DNA of 64,000 bases, from assembly GCA_000499405.2 (NCBI GenBank), contig HG738139.1:3204976-3268975 (forward strand), written 5' to 3'. This DNA comes from Onchocerca volvulus (taxonomy: Eukaryota > Nematoda > Chromadorea > Rhabditida > Onchocercidae). A program made the position numbers and the translations under genes. Under the pieces are notes generated by a model. The model saw only the letters and a list, made by a program, of their open reading frames with translations. It did not search any database and was not told the origin of the DNA. This document shows, one piece after another, positions 1 to 14,141 of the stretch (the stretch's first letter is position 1; the number at the start of each line of letters is the position of its first letter).

Positions 1-126
1 ACATAAGTAATTTTTATCATGAAAAAAATGTTAGAAATTTACCGCCAAAAATTGTTTAATTTTTACGAAAAAATTATATCACAAAAAACTGATATAAGTA
101 TAATTGAAATTAATTTATAATTACAG

Positions 127-3100
127 CAACAAACAATGTAATTATGGATAGACGTACTTATCGATGTGGTTATTGTAATGAATTATTGGGAAATTTTGAC
201 GAAGAAACTTTATCATTGTGTATGATTGCTTTAGAAACGTTTGTTCATCGAGAACCTGCGATGGCAGCTCCATTACTCTTTCGTATTATCAATACTGTTA
301 CCAGGTTGATTGATAAATGATTAGAGTAAAAGAAGGAATAGGAAAATATTGGAACAGTACTAATAGCTATCTTTCATATTATCAGTATATCATCAAGTTG
401 ATTGATAAATGATTAGAGTAAAAAAACGAATAGAAAAAAACTCGAACAGTTTGGAAAATTTTTATAAAAAAATAATAAGAATTTTTAATATTTAGATTGA
501 TCGAAAGACCATTATATCCATGGCATGATACATTGATGTTTGTTGCCGGAAATTGTCGTAGTGTTGCAAAGCAATTACTCCGTGTTCTATTACATCAAGT
601 TTTTATTTTATAGTATTTAGAAATTTTTATATTTTCTTTCTTTTTTAAAAAGTTTCCTGTTTTTTTTTTCTTTCTCTCTGAATTTTTCATCAATAGTTAG
701 ACTATATTGTATAAGAAACATGTAACAGTTTTGATGATATATACGAAAATTTTCAGCTATCATCAAGCGGAATATTTTTACAACTATTTGATACAAATAT
801 TGAACGAGTTAATCAATTCTGGTCTACAATATCATTTGCTTTAGCTGATTTTTCAGAATTGAATTCAGTTTCTGTTATTCAATACTTGCTTGAAGTCAGA
901 TTTTTTTTTTTTAATTTTTAATAATGATTCTTTATTAATTTTAAAAATTTGAATCAAAAAGTGAAAGATTTTTAGAACGAATAGATCATATGAATGATAT
1001 AATATGATATTAGAAAATAATACTAATTATAATAAAAGGAACAAAGTTTAAAAGTTATTTATTTTTAGGATGTCGTGGAAGATTGGCCTAATCGATTATC
1101 TCGAATTTTATTTAATTTGTCAACCTATATCGAACATGTATCACCTGATGCATATATCTCGAATTGGAGTGTTGTTGCTAACTTACTTGATTCATTTTTC
1201 CGCCAATATTTTTCTAAAGTTTGCATTTTTATTTTTTTTGTCCAAAAATTTCTTATCTTAGACAATTAATGATAATTAAGTTTCTTCCCATCTTACTTAG
1301 ACTTTGGATGTAAATTTTTAGTATTTCAGTACTACGTAATCACTATCCTTTTTATTTATTGATAATAAGATAAATAATTTGATTATTTTTTATAGAAATA
1401 TTCTATCCTTCTGACATTAAAAAAAAATTAATCGAAATTTTGACCATTGCATTTTAATCTTTTCGATTTAAACTTTCATAACAGACGTAATCGATCATCT
1501 TAATATTGTTAATAAATTCTCGAAAGAAATTCTTTAATTGATATTTTCACAAATTTTTTTCTACCGAAATTGATTTAAAAATTTGTTTTAAAATTTGAAA
1601 TTGTAGATCCAATCACAGACTGACAGAAATCCGATTCGTACTGAATTAAAAAGTTGTATCGGTATAATGGTAGCTGTTCTACGAGTACACAATTTTTCCA
1701 CATTTAAGGTTCAAATTTGTTATTTCTTTCAATATTATAATATTAGCAATTAGAAAAAGTTTATTTTTAATGAATCAATTCAAAAAAATTAAAGTTAGAG
1801 AAAAAATTAAGGGGACTAAATTATAGAACAAGGATATGAAAATCAAGGGTATAATTCAGTATTTTTAATGCATTAATTAAGGAAATTAGAATTATAGAAA
1901 TTGAGTTAAGTGATAAGAGACTGAAGTAACGCAAGTTACTTTCAGTAATTCATTTTTAATGAATTAATTAAGGAAATTAAAAATTACAGAAGTTGAATTA
2001 AAAGATGAAAGATTGAGAAAATGAAGGAAATGATTCAATTAATTATTTAATTAATTATTTTAGAGTTCAACATCGCTGGTAGAAGGATTTTCCAAGTGGC
2101 TTACCGAAGCATTACATGAATGCAAGGCTGATCTATTAGATCTTCTGGCTGTTTGTACTGCATGTAATCGAGCCTTATTAAGGGTAAACTTATTTGATTC
2201 CTGTTTTCAAATTAATTTTTTCAAAATATTTTTTAATCAATTTTTCAAAATTTTTATATTTTATATGCATCTGTTTATTCTCATTATTGATTTGTTTTTA
2301 TGTTCAGTAACAATCTATCATTAATTGGATTCTAATAATGTGTGTAATTCTCTGAGAAAAAAAGAAATTAAACAAATCGATAATTAATTTATTCATTCAG
2401 GATCGAGATAAGCAATTTTTGACGAAAGCAATTGTCTCGGAGCTTGTACAAGCACTGAAATTTAAATGTGATATGAACGAGCATAATTATATGGTAATTA
2501 TCGATTTAATATTGCAAGATGCTGGAGAAGATGTTTCGCAAGAAATTGCTGATGATCAGGTAAAAATGATAATAATGAAAAAAAAATTAATTCTATTGAT
2601 TATTTAAGTATTTTAAGTGATATTCAATTCGCTTAATTTTAAAGATTATATGTAATTTTGAGAAATTTTCAAGTATTTTAGACAAAATATTTAATAGATT
2701 AACAAGATATTACAAGATATAGATTGTTTGGTTATCTAAATTTCTTCCCCCTTCTACTTGAATAAAAACATAAAAATGCATTAATTAAATTAATTAATCA
2801 ATATGTTCATTTTTTATTTGCTGCTATTTGTCGATTTATAAATTTCTCTTCGTTGTGATTTTCAGAAAAGATAAATTCACATTTTGGCAAACAAAAAATT
2901 TTTTGAATTTTTTTAATGATTAATTTTAATTAAAGCAATTTCTACCTGTCATTAATTAAAAAGTAAATTTTCAGTATAATACGGCAGCTTGCGATGCAGT
3001 TCGACCGCATATTTTTGATTTTATAGATTTTATATCCGATTTACATGTGCTGACTGAAATCAAGGTATACTTATATATGAGTATTTCAAAAATATAGCAT

Positions 3101-6100
3101 TTAAAAAAGTCTCGGATTTCTAAATATTTTGCTTAAAAGTAAGATCTTTTTTTTTAATTTAATTTTTTTAACACTTTTCTTTATCCGAATAGTTAGTTTT
3201 AATTAGGTTTTAATTAGTTTTTTAAATAGGAATAATTTTCTAGAAAATAACCAATTCCGATAGTATCGGTGGCGAAATCAAATCATCAGTGGCACAAATT
3301 GTTGGCATTGAAATGAGTCGATCAGGTGTACGTGATTCTCGAACTTTGGTAATTTTATCATTATTTTGTCAAAAACATGTCAATATCAGTTAACAATTAA
3401 TTAGAATTAATATGAATAAGAGACTAGTTATTTTGGTCTCAGTTATTTTTACAAAATCAAAATAATACAAATAATTAGAATGGATTTGCAAGATTCTTCA
3501 TAATCTTTGTTTATTTTTAATTTATCTTTTAATTTACCTTTATCTTCCTTAATACATTTCTCCTTAGAAAAAGATTCTTTCATGAAATGGATTGTTTGAA
3601 ACTCATTATTATTATTATGAATTTTTTTAATCAATGCTTAAATTAAATAGTCTGCTACAATTCTTTGAATTCATCCTTTTATCAACTTTTCTTTTATCTG
3701 TAATTTTTTCTTTTTTTTTTTTTCTCTTCATTGATATTATTGTGATCAATTTTTTGTACTCTTTTTAGCAACAGCAATAACAATACATCTGCTAGATTTC
3801 TACATTTTAAATAACTTGCAAAAACAATAAATTTTAATTTTAGGAACAGTTTTAGGAGGAAAATATAATTGAGCCCTGAAATGCTTTGCATAACTAAAAA
3901 ATGCAGTATTTTAGAAATATAGCAATATTTGTCTATTTTTAGGATAATTTCTGGAAGGAAATATGACATTTTATCTCAAATATTCGCTTTTAAATTATAA
4001 TTAAGCCTTTTAGAATATTTTGTTTTTTACTTTTGTTTTCAGACCTTCATTTTCGTATTATGGACTAAATTCTCATACATATAAATCTTTTTTTCTTTTA
4101 ATATCCAAAACTTTTTGATGTGACATATTTGTCACAACTGATATAGAATTCAAATATTCAAGTAAAGCATGATTGATATAAACAGGGAATTAACTTCATT
4201 ATATGAAGTTTGAATATGAATTTTTGGATTAATTGATTTTTATTATGTAAATTTAAACGTTACTACGTACATGAATGTAGCATAAATTTATAACATGCGG
4301 ATAAATTTTTGCGGAAGAGTTGAAGAAAAATGAGATTATACTGTAATTTTCTGTTTATTTCTGCTTTCAAGTAGCATTTAAAAATGATAAAATTGTATCC
4401 TTGATAAGATAAAAATGTAAAAACGAGAATAATGACAGCAATTAATGCACCATTAAAATTAATCTAAGATTGACCTATTGAACTTTTCTTTGATATCTTC
4501 AAATTCTTGACACAAAAATATTTTATCATGTTTAATCTTTGAGAAAATGTTTAGTTAATTTATGATAAGGAAATTTCAATATTATATGTAAATAATATGA
4601 CTTGAAATAATAGCACTTCTGCTTTATTTTTTTACAAATAATTATTTTCGGAAACGATTTGTTCAAATTTACATATTTACATATATATATATATTTCAGT
4701 TCTTATCCGCGCACTTACAAAAAGTTTAAAAATTGGAAATTTTCTTACTCTGCTACTTTGTACTAATATAATATTGATATGTTAACAGATTAAAGTTAAA
4801 AAAAAATTACTTATCAGTTAGTATCAATTTCATATTTATGATAAAATTGATTATTAGTAAATAATCTTAGTTATATGTAAAATACTAATTTTATTATTGG
4901 TAATGTTGTCACTTAAGTTGCTTTTAGTTGAGATTGAAATTTTTGCAGATGTTTATATATTGATTTTCATATTATATTAAACTACATCAAACTAAAATTA
5001 TATTAAACTTATATTTCACTTACAACGATGACTACGGTAGGTGAAAGCATCTCATATAGGCAGTTAAATGTAATGAATTCAGAAAGTTCTATCGATTTTT
5101 TCTCCTAAATTCGATTGTCATTTATGTCATCATTCAATTGCAACAAAAAAATCAAGTCAAATATCATTAATAAATTTTATACGAAAATACGAAAATTAAA
5201 AACTAAATAAATTATAATAGGAAAAAGTAATGCTTAATTTATATATATATATATTTTTTTTTGTTGAAATAAATTTCTTAAACATTGCCAACATTGTATT
5301 TACTTGTTGCACATATAAATATATCACTTTTATAATTTTTCTTAATCACTTTTACAGTTCCTATTTTATTCATTTATTCTTTTATTAATTACAAATCGAT
5401 ATTATGCTTAATTGTTATTATCAATTGATCGATTGATCGTATCAATCAAACTAATATTTATTATAATTTAATTGTTAATAACTTTTTTCATAACTACTAA
5501 CAATATTTTCTTCCAAATACATCAAGAAAAAAAGCAAATTTATTACTTAATTTTTACAATCGATAAATTTATAATAATTATAATAGTTAAAAATTAACGC
5601 ATATTTAATTAAGCTTACCTGTCTTGTTTCAAAGAGAAAATGCCTATTATATATTGCAGAATCGTTACTTGCCGTGGTTAATGTCACCACCATCCGTGAC
5701 GCAATCTACGCCAAGTACGTTTGCAGAAGCTGTAACAAACGTACGTTTACTTTCATGGTTGCTACTTGGTGCACTTCAAGCTAATCAACCATGTTTACCG
5801 ATACCGATCAGTTGTTCACAATATATGGCTGATTATATTCATTTTGTACTTGCTGGTTTCGCTGATCAATCAAAGGTTTTTTTTTTTTCGTTAATTTTTA
5901 CTTTCATTTATTTTAAATTTAACAAAAAGAATGAATAATTTTCATCTTGTAACTATATTTTTTACTTTTTCACACTTTTTTTTTAATATGGATTGTATCA
6001 ACAAAAATTATAATTTATATTTTGGAAGAGAAAAAAAAAGAAAAAAGTGTTGAGACTAAATTATTTTTCTAGGAATCAGTGGTTCATATGTCAGCACTTT

Positions 6101-6836
6101 TTCATGCGTTTCATTTATGTCAACTATGGACTGTTTATTGTGAACGATCTGCACTAACATCCGATGAGCCACAACTTTGCTCATTAGCGAATATTTTGGA
6201 TTTTTGGGCTCGAGTAACACCAGCTATTTTACAACTTTTATCACATTCCAAAGTGGTATGTGTACATTTAAAATTTAGTTTAAAATTTCAGAATGATAGG
6301 CATAAGATCGAATCTGTAATCTGTTGCTAATTAATTACAACTATTATTTCTTAGTATTAATACTAACAAGATGTTTGTATGGATTTATACTATCAGGACA
6401 ATAATAATATCCCTTAAAATGGTGGAATTTTTTTTTTTTTTTAATTTAAATAGTTTATTCGCAATTATGAATTATTTCTAAATGCGCAACTTTCTTAGCT
6501 TTGACTTCTTAATTATTCATTATCGTAATCCATCATCATCGTAAACAGAAGTAATTTTAGTTAGCAGATATGGTCAATTTACATTTTTTGAATACAATGC
6601 AAGCCTTACGACAATGTAGTTCGGCGGTACTTGGCCAATTAGGTGCGATGTGGCAACCAATTCTAACCGCTTATCATGCACAAATTCCCAATAAATTACG
6701 ATTAAAATTGGATTCCTGCGAGAATCAACCATTATTGAATTCCGAACCACTACAACAATGGCTTAAAGGTGTACGTTATAAAATTTCACAAATTGAATTA
6801 CAAACTTCTGCAGCATCACCTCTTTATAATGTATGA
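127..6836 (+). CDS. unc-80: UNC-80 homologue, C-terminal part (NALCN channel complex subunit), 5' end outside window
   Basis: UNC-80 is a large scaffold protein needed for activity and localisation of the NALCN sodium-leak channel in neurons. Twelve exons join in phase: 127-304, 496-598, 757-894, 1069-1218, 1607-1708, 2064-2183, 2401-2559, 2975-3064, 3244-3348, 5660-5875, 6073-6255 and 6561-6836, giving about 605 residues and a TGA stop. Recognition rests on long collinear similarity to remembered vertebrate UNC80: RYLPWL then PP, VRLLSWLLLG, PCLPIP, a GF.(D/E)QSK motif, HMSALFHAF, QLWTVYCE, FWARVTPAILQL, and the extreme C-terminus (QIELQTS..ASPLY). The end therefore matches the family's natural end and is not truncated. 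Earlier exons lie upstream of the window, and 1-126 looks like intron. The ninth intron in the window, 3349-5659, is long at 2.3 kb. No membrane segments are expected. Identity is confident; single exon edges could shift by a codon. Confidence 0.93.
278..455 (+). repeat. about 92-bp tandem duplication across an unc-80 exon end and splice donor
   Basis: A block beginning CTTTCGTATTATC at 278 recurs as CTTTCATATTATC at 371. The following GTTGATTGATAAATGATTAG occurs at 305 and again at 397. The duplicated unit contains the last codons of the exon ending at 304 and its GT donor. The second copy has decayed coding sequence but still carries a GT at the matching place. Confidence 0.8.
1866..2035 (+). 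repeat. diverged tandem repeat in unc-80 intron
   Basis: Two copies, about 88 bp apart, share ATTAATTAAGGAAATTA followed by an AGAATTATAGAAATTGAG-like stretch (about 1870 and 1960). They lie wholly inside the intron between exons ending at 1708 and starting at 2064. No coding or RNA potential is seen. Confidence 0.55.
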
Positions 6837-9800
6837 TATATATATTTTACATTGATGTATTTATTGATTTGTTTTTTTTTTCCGAAAATGAGAACAAATA
6901 TATTTCAAAAAATTTGTTCGATTGAAAAATTTGAAAGCGAACTATGCAACACTTATTCATACATATTTCACATTTTCAATAATATTTCAATAATAATTTT
7001 AAAAAAATTTGAAATTAGCGTGCAAAAAAAAAAATTATAATAATAAAAAAAGTAAAAAACTAAACGTATCTTCGAAATCAAGGGCACAAAATATGAGACA
7101 TCATTTCAGAACTTATCCTCAGAATCCGGGACAGGGGAGATTTGTATTTTAGGAATTAAGGAAAGTATAGGATATGAAGTCGGGATTAATAAGAAAATGT
7201 GATACAACTTTCTTGAAGGATGCAATTAATTCTTCTAAGAGCAATGATTATTTTGATAAGTGCTCTTGATAAGATCTGATAACATTCTTAATATTACCAA
7301 CGAATATCACTACTTAACCGGCAACGTATCAGTCAAATCGGATATTAGTTATATTGTTGTGTAAAGACTATAGTATTGACCTTTATATGTTAGTTATCAA
7401 TTATCATATCAATCCCATTCATTTTTATCCTGCATTTATAAAATCAGAATACATTGTGCGCATATTCAAAGGATAATTATAAAGCCATTACAAGCGTTCA
7501 ATCAAAATTATCGATATGAACAAATAATGAGCAAATTGAGATTACCATCTATAACAATTTTAAATAAAATATATCCGTTTATTATCAGTTTACTTTGAAA
7601 TTGTTATTAGTCTTACAAGAAAAAGAAGAAAAAAAGAACTAAATGATACATTTAAATTATATGCGATATGAAGATCAAAATATTTTGCAATTAATAAAAT
7701 GTGAGAAGTTTTAAAACGTAATGAACCACACATCATAATTAAATGAAATAATCTTTTGCCGTATTGGAAATTAAATTTAATTAATTCACAAATTATGTTA
7801 AAGCAGATAGAATTTTCAGCTAATTAATTTGCAAAAAAAAAAAAAGAAAAATATATGGAAAGAAACTAACATGTTAGAACTATTTATTCAGATATTAAGA
7901 GGAAACAATCTCGATATATAAATTTTTTCTTTTTTCTTTTTTTTTTTTTCATTTATAAGGAAATAATCGTACATCACTTTTTTCCTGAGAATAGTTTTCA
8001 GAAGAAAATTGTTGGAGAAATAGAAATGGTATTTTCTAAAGATTTAATTGAAAAATGATAAAACTAAATAAGAAAATTATAAATGAAAAAATAGTACATA
8101 TTGAAGTGGAGACTACTTTTAGGGATAATTTGATGAACCCGCATCAAATTGGAGTTTATTAAAAAGAAAATGACTAGATAACGATTGAAAAAATAGTTAA
8201 TTTAAAAGCTAATGATTTTAATGAAACTAAATAATTAGCAATATAAAAGCAAACAGAAGTTAATTTGAAAGAAAATTCTAAATAAATTAATATTAAAGAT
8301 TAAAATATTTGATGAATGTTTCCTCGAAACAATACATGTAATATAATCTCTCATGTTACAATTAAGAAGGAATGATAAAGATAGGAAATTGGCAGAGATT
8401 GATGTGATATAACGGTTGACAGCTATTCCTTCTTTATTTCATCATATCTTTAATCATTTCCTATATTTTTTAATTCTAAAATATTTATTCCAAAATTATT
8501 CTCAGCTATAATTTTAACTATAACATGATCAAAAGAAAATGAAATTGATGGCAATTTATCTTGGAAAAAAAAGGATGAAATATTTGAAATTTGATTAAAT
8601 ATTTAAAATACGTGAAAATTAGTAATTCAACGTAAGAAGCTGAACGTATATCACATGAGACCAGGGAAGCATAAGAATACCTGTTATATGAATCTACAAA
8701 TGAATGATGCGCATAAATGGCTTACAAAAAAAAAAAAAAAAAAATCAAAATATCAAAAAATACTCAATTCTGAATACAATTTGATATTGAATAGAATTTG
8801 ATGGAAATAAATGAATGGGTTATATGAATGTAATAAAATAGCAAAGAATTGAAAGCTTTAAGATAAAAAAGAACACCGATGAATACTTCGAATCCATTCA
8901 TTCCTGTTATAATATATTTTGGTTTTTTAAATGGAAATAATTGTGAGAATACGTTATTATTCAAAGCCGTTTCTTTCCGTCCAAGTTAATAAATAATAAT
9001 AATAATAATAGTATTAATAATAATTATAATAATAATTATTATTATAATTACAATAATAAAGAACAATTAAAAAAAGTAAGAATACTCAAAAAAATTTTTA
9101 ATCAAAATTATTTATTTCTTTCTTGGAAAGGGAAATTCGCTTTGCTTTTATGTAATTTACGAATTGATAAATTTGACTTAATGAATAGCACTGATTATTC
9201 AGCAAAATTAATCTCAAAAGGATGCAACACTGATAAGCCAAATCATCCCTCTCTGATGATAAATTCATGCAATATATTGCCAAAAATTAGTAAACATTGA
9301 ATGAAATGAAAACGAGAATGAAACATATCAAAATCCCGCTCGAAATATTTGATAACGGTCTAAAATATGATACAAATTTTAGATTATCATAGGCTAGCAC
9401 TATCGTTTTTATTAAAATAATTTACACGAAAACATGCATTATCATAATTAAAAATATTTACAATTTGCAAATGTTGAACGTATTTTATTTTAATTAAGAA
9501 ACTGCATAACCCATTCCTGATATTATGTTTTTTCAAACTACCGTTCTAATATCTTTATCTAGCAAATTTTCTATTTTTTGAAAATTAATTCCCTGAATTT
9601 TTAAAGCTCTGAACTGAAAATACTAATACAACTTCATAAAAATCTCAAAGTTAGACATTGTTAAAGTATATTTAAATTCTACTTTTTTTTTTTAACACAA
9701 GAAAATTTGCTTAGAAAGAAGGGAGGGATATTCTATTTTTTACTATAATTTTATACTTACCAATATATATATTTATATAAAAACATGATCCGCTTTTACG

Positions 9801-10715
9801 TAGTACACGTGATAGGCGTTAAATTTCTACTTGTTTTATTATTTTAGATCGTCTTACTACTTTGGATCCTGTCTTATTACTTTAGATCTTATCACTTAAC
9901 ATGTGTAATTTCCAAATATTTTAGCTAAATAAGCGATAGAACATTCTTCAATTATTCACGATTTTCTAACTAACAATGCTCTCTACTCTAAATTTTCTCA
10001 GCTTGCTTAAGCTAACACTAATTTCTAAATATAAATGACTTTTGAAATAGCAATCAAGGAAATTTAGATGATAGCTTTTTTAGCTAAGTAATAAAGTTAA
10101 AAGAATATTTTATGGATAAATATATGGAAAATCTCTTAAAGTTAAACAAACATAAAAACAGATAAGAGTTTGTCCGCCGAACTAACCCTTTTGTTAGATT
10201 CTAACCGTTACCGATGGGTCATAAACTATCACCAATATTTGCTTTGTTTAAATTTTTTGAAATTTTGCAAATGTACAGGATTCTAAAAACATTTCATTCA
10301 AATTGGCCGTATGCGAACCTCACTCCTCTCCTTCCAATGATACATTTTTAACTTTATATCTTGGAAATGTTCACATTCTAACATCTCCATCATTTGCAGA
10401 ATCTGCAAGGAAGCTATATATGCTAGGAAATTTGGCTCTTTTTCAAAACTGTATTCCATACCTCTTGAATCATTAAAAAGAGAATCTTAAACTGAAAAAA
10501 CATAATGGTCGAAATTTCAAAGCTCATACAGCAATTCCAATATTTAAAATTTTACAATAATAACTTTAGTTAACAATAATAATAACAGTAATAATGATAA
10601 TAATAACAATGAGTGAATAGATTCGAAACAATGAAAATATCAATAGAGCATTGGAAGCCCAATTAATATTCTTATGAGATCCGTACTAACAGAACATATT
10701 TACAATATAAGAAGC
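6837..10715. other. intergenic, no gene seen
   Basis: About 3.9 kb of very AT-rich sequence between the end of unc-80 and the last exon of the BED-finger gene, which converge here. It holds poly-A and poly-T runs (for example 8727-8744) and an AAT microsatellite. Open frames are short, low-complexity and lack exon-like splice boundaries. No tRNA-like or conserved element was recognised. Confidence 0.6.
8986..9057 (+). repeat. AAT/ATT microsatellite
   Basis: A run of AAT units that flips into ATT units, so the tract is partly self-complementary (AATAATAATAAT, then ATTATTATTATAATTA). It lies in the gap between unc-80 and the BED-finger gene. Confidence 0.85.
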
Positions 10716-13638
10716 TTACTGTGTCAGAACTTTCTGACATTTCCCACGAATCGCCCACATGAATTGTGCCTTATCCGTTTTCTTCCAAGATTCCTTATCA
10801 ATTTCTGTTCCTCCATCAGTTCGCATCACAATATGCACTTCATCGTTCATTTCAGTCATGCATACTTCCGCACCTCTGAAAAATATTTCTTTTTTTATCA
10901 CCTGTAGCTTTATCATCATTATCATTACTTCAATAATGATCAGTATGCGATAAGTTAATCAACGAATGCATTTAGAAACATTAACGAATAACAAAATTGC
11001 ATTAAAAAAAAAAAAAAAATCCTCGTTGCAACTGACTCTATCCGCCAATTCATTACTCAAAAATGAATGAAATTTTCGGATCTCTTAAACTGATATTTGC
11101 TCTATAATGGTGATAAGAAAAAAAAAAAGTAAATCACTTTAATTTATTAGCGGCAGTACGATTTGATTCAAAAGACAATTGCGGCTGATTATTACGACAA
11201 TGAAATGATAATGTACAATTTAAATCAGTAGCTGCTCGCATAAATATTGCCATCGATTCAGGATCAAATATTGAAAATCTGAAAATTTATCGTAAGTTAA
11301 TAAATCAAAAATCAATTTATAGAAAGAAATCTTTTGCAGTCAGATATCTAAACATTAATGTTTAATGCAAAAAAAAAAAAAAAAAACAGAAAATTTGCCA
11401 TTAAATTTATTTCATAGATTCACTTCAAATATTAATAAAACTATCAAAAATTTAAAAATAATCATCAGCAATGGAGGTAAATACAGTGTAATATTTAAAT
11501 GCTTGCTTTCATCATTCTCTTCACTACTTAAATTCTAAAATTATCTCTTTACTATTGCTACATCACTCGTTTAAAAATTTTCATGTTACAGCTTACTGTA
11601 ACCTGTTTGAAAAGATATTTATGGATGAAATGCTAGCACAAATTTAATTAAGTTGAGTCGTTTAACTAAAATTTGCTTGGAATTTATTTTGAACATGATC
11701 GTAGCATCAATATTGATTAACTGCAGAAAAAAACTATAAATTATAGGATTTCAGGATTATGCTCAAAATAAGTGCATGAAAAGAATGACCATCAGCGAGA
11801 TTGAATATGTTTAAAAAAATCAAAATTGAAGAATTTGAAACCTTTGAAGAAGTTTATAAAATCAAGTTGAACAATGTGATCATATCTAGAATAATAAAAA
11901 ACATACGAATCTAAAATATGTGGTATCGCTGAAGTGATAGTAGAAACCGACTGATTAGTAGCATTTAAATGATTCTGAACAGAGGAAAGCAGGGAGTTTG
12001 AATCAGCGTTGCTATATCCACCATTACCATTCTGAAACTCAACAACATAAATCACTTTTTTTCTTATCACCGAAATAATCTTTCATTGAAGATTCACTCT
12101 CTCAAAGACCACTGAAGTCATAAATTAACTTCAACCATAAATACAGCTATCCTCCGTATGAGGTTTTAAGAAGTACTACTCAAACTTTTTGCCAAAAAAT
12201 CGTGTCAAAATCATTATTCATTTCACTAATCATCGTTTTTTTTTGTCATTAAAAAATTGTTTAAATTCAAAACTCAAACAGTTGTTTATAATAAAAATTT
12301 TACCTCTTCCAATTTTCCGTTGAGTGCTAAACAGTGATGATCGGTATTCCCAGCATAACCAGCAGTTATATTGATTACTTCAGGTGTATGTGGAATAGAT
12401 GACAAAAAATTAAGTGATTTCTGTAAGTAATTCAAATAATAATATTTAAATTCTACATCATTTTAGTGAAACTGACAGGTTTTCTAAAAATTTATTACAA
12501 AATTTAATTTGAAAAAGAAAAAGAAAAGCACTATCATCCGCATATATGTATCGAAATTGAAAGAAAATAATAGGAAGAAAAAAGTAATAAAACATATACC
12601 TCTTCCATATTGCGATCTGACTGTACAAATGTTGAAAGAGTCACATTCAAACCATTACTATTGTAAGTACAATCATTGATTGTTTTGTGATCAATATTTT
12701 TTAAATTTGTTATAAAACCATTTGAAACGAATGGTAATGAACGATTACGCTTGATGTACGGTTGAGTTGGTGTCTGAAAATTGTGTCGTTTTTTTTTTCC
12801 TCCATCAAAAATTGTTAAAATCAAAATAAGTTAAAGTGAAAAAACGAAAAAAAAAAGAAAAAGAATTCTATTTAAATTTTTAGAAAGGATTAAAAATATT
12901 CCCAACCCAAGGTAAAGAATCTGTCGATGATTCGTCCAACTGTCCAACCATCCTTTCGCTAATCGATTGAGATTCCTGCGATTTATCACCTAGAATACCG
13001 ACCCGTTGTTCAAGCCAATTTTGAGTTGTAATAATTCCACTAGGATCCAACTCATCCAGACATAACATCTCGATCCGATTGCGATCTCGAAGAGTAGTCT
13101 GCTGTTGTTGCAGGACAGTCCAATCACCACCCTTGAAATGTATCGCTCGTAAATGACCCCACATCGTTTTCGTTGAGCTATCTTTTCGTTTCAAAATTTT
13201 TCCGCAATGAACGCAACGTACGTTACCGTCGGATAATCGAAGGAAATGTTTCCAAACATTTGATGGCTTGAATTTTTTTGATTTTCGTTTCTTCGTTGTA
13301 CCATTTTTCACGTTATCAGAATTATGATTTTCAAGAGTGGCCATCGTAGAAGACGTCAATAGAGCAAGCATTTCCATCGAATACTCACTAATATTTGGAT
13401 TTAACATATTGTTATTTGCATCATCAATTTCTTTTTCCTCATCGATAACCATTGTAGGAAATGAAGTTGAAAGGTTAGAACAACTTTTTGTTGACGTTGG
13501 TAAATTATTCGTGCAATCAGCAACAGAAGTATCGATACAATTATTGCCATTATTCTTCTTTGAATTTACACAATCATCAGGAGAAACATCCGAACTGGTA
13601 GGAAAAGCTTCGTCCCGACCCTCCAACATGGATAATTC
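10716..13638 (-). CDS. BED-type zinc-finger protein with alternative last exons
   Basis: Probable nuclear DNA-binding protein. Coding starts at ATG 13629, nine bases after an acceptor (TTTTTAG, exon from 13638) that looks like an SL trans-splice site. Exons: 13629-12907, 12773-12600, 12420-12304, 12031-11907, then either 11278-11134 (ends NKLK, stop; 427 aa in total) or 10875-10716 (ends KVLTQ, stop; about 431 aa). Both last exons accept the same phase. The BED finger is at residues 124-164: an aromatic at VWKHF, C139-x2-C142, then H159-x4-H164, preceded by a basic stretch (KKRKSKK, 113-119) that could be a nuclear localisation signal. The N-terminus is Ser/Asn/Asp-rich and probably disordered. 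The first exon ends at a GTTGGG donor; reading through would instead stop at 12880. The C-terminal part was not recognised. There is no transposase domain, so this looks like a host gene rather than a hAT element. Confidence 0.75.
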
Positions 13639-14039
13639 CTAAAAATTTTTCATTATCAAAAATATTTAAAAGAAAAAAGAAGAACGATATACGTAGTAAA
13701 TAACATGTCTAAAAAATATATTTTCGATAGAATTACATAAACAAAATAAATTTCTAAATAATTAAAATTTCACTGAGGAAATGAATTTTGGCTATTTAAA
13801 CTTTGATTTCTTTAAATCTCTGAATTATATAATTTTAATGTAAAATTATATATTTTAATAATGTGAAATTTTTTAACTATCGAATATAATGCATAGATGG
13901 TTCATCCATTTAAGCGCCAAGTATTCGATAGTTATAAATAGAACGGACAGTTCACCAAATTGCTAATTCAACAGTTATAAATAGAATAGATTGTTAACCC
14001 TAGAATTCTAAACTTTTCGTAATTTAGGTATGTGTATGT

Positions 14040-14141
14040 ATGGCAGCGATTTACGATGAGGATGCGAACAAAAGCGACGAGCTGAATGACCTCAAGTACT
14101 GCTCCACCGTAATTGAAGCAATAAGAAAAGTCATTTATTGA
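14040..14141 (+). other. possible small exon or 33-codon open frame
   Basis: A locally GC-richer block reads MAAIYDEDANKSDELNDLKY and then 13 more residues to a TGA stop. It follows an acceptor-like TTTAG (about 14027) and, further up, two copies of TTATAAATAG (about 13934 and 13977) that could serve as TATA boxes. A GTAATT donor-like site follows codon 24. It stands out from the surrounding AT-rich sequence, but no family is recognised and no partner exon was found. It could be a chance open frame. Confidence 0.2.

Noticed and set aside
10674..10953. Plus-strand frames opposite the last BED exon
   Set aside because: They are the antisense shadow of the 10875-10716 exon, which has a proper acceptor on the minus strand.
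12880..12906. Read-through end of the first BED exon (VGNIFNPF then stop)
   Set aside because: Using the GTTGGG donor instead joins in phase to three further well-formed exons, so the read-through stop is probably intronic, though a short isoform is possible.
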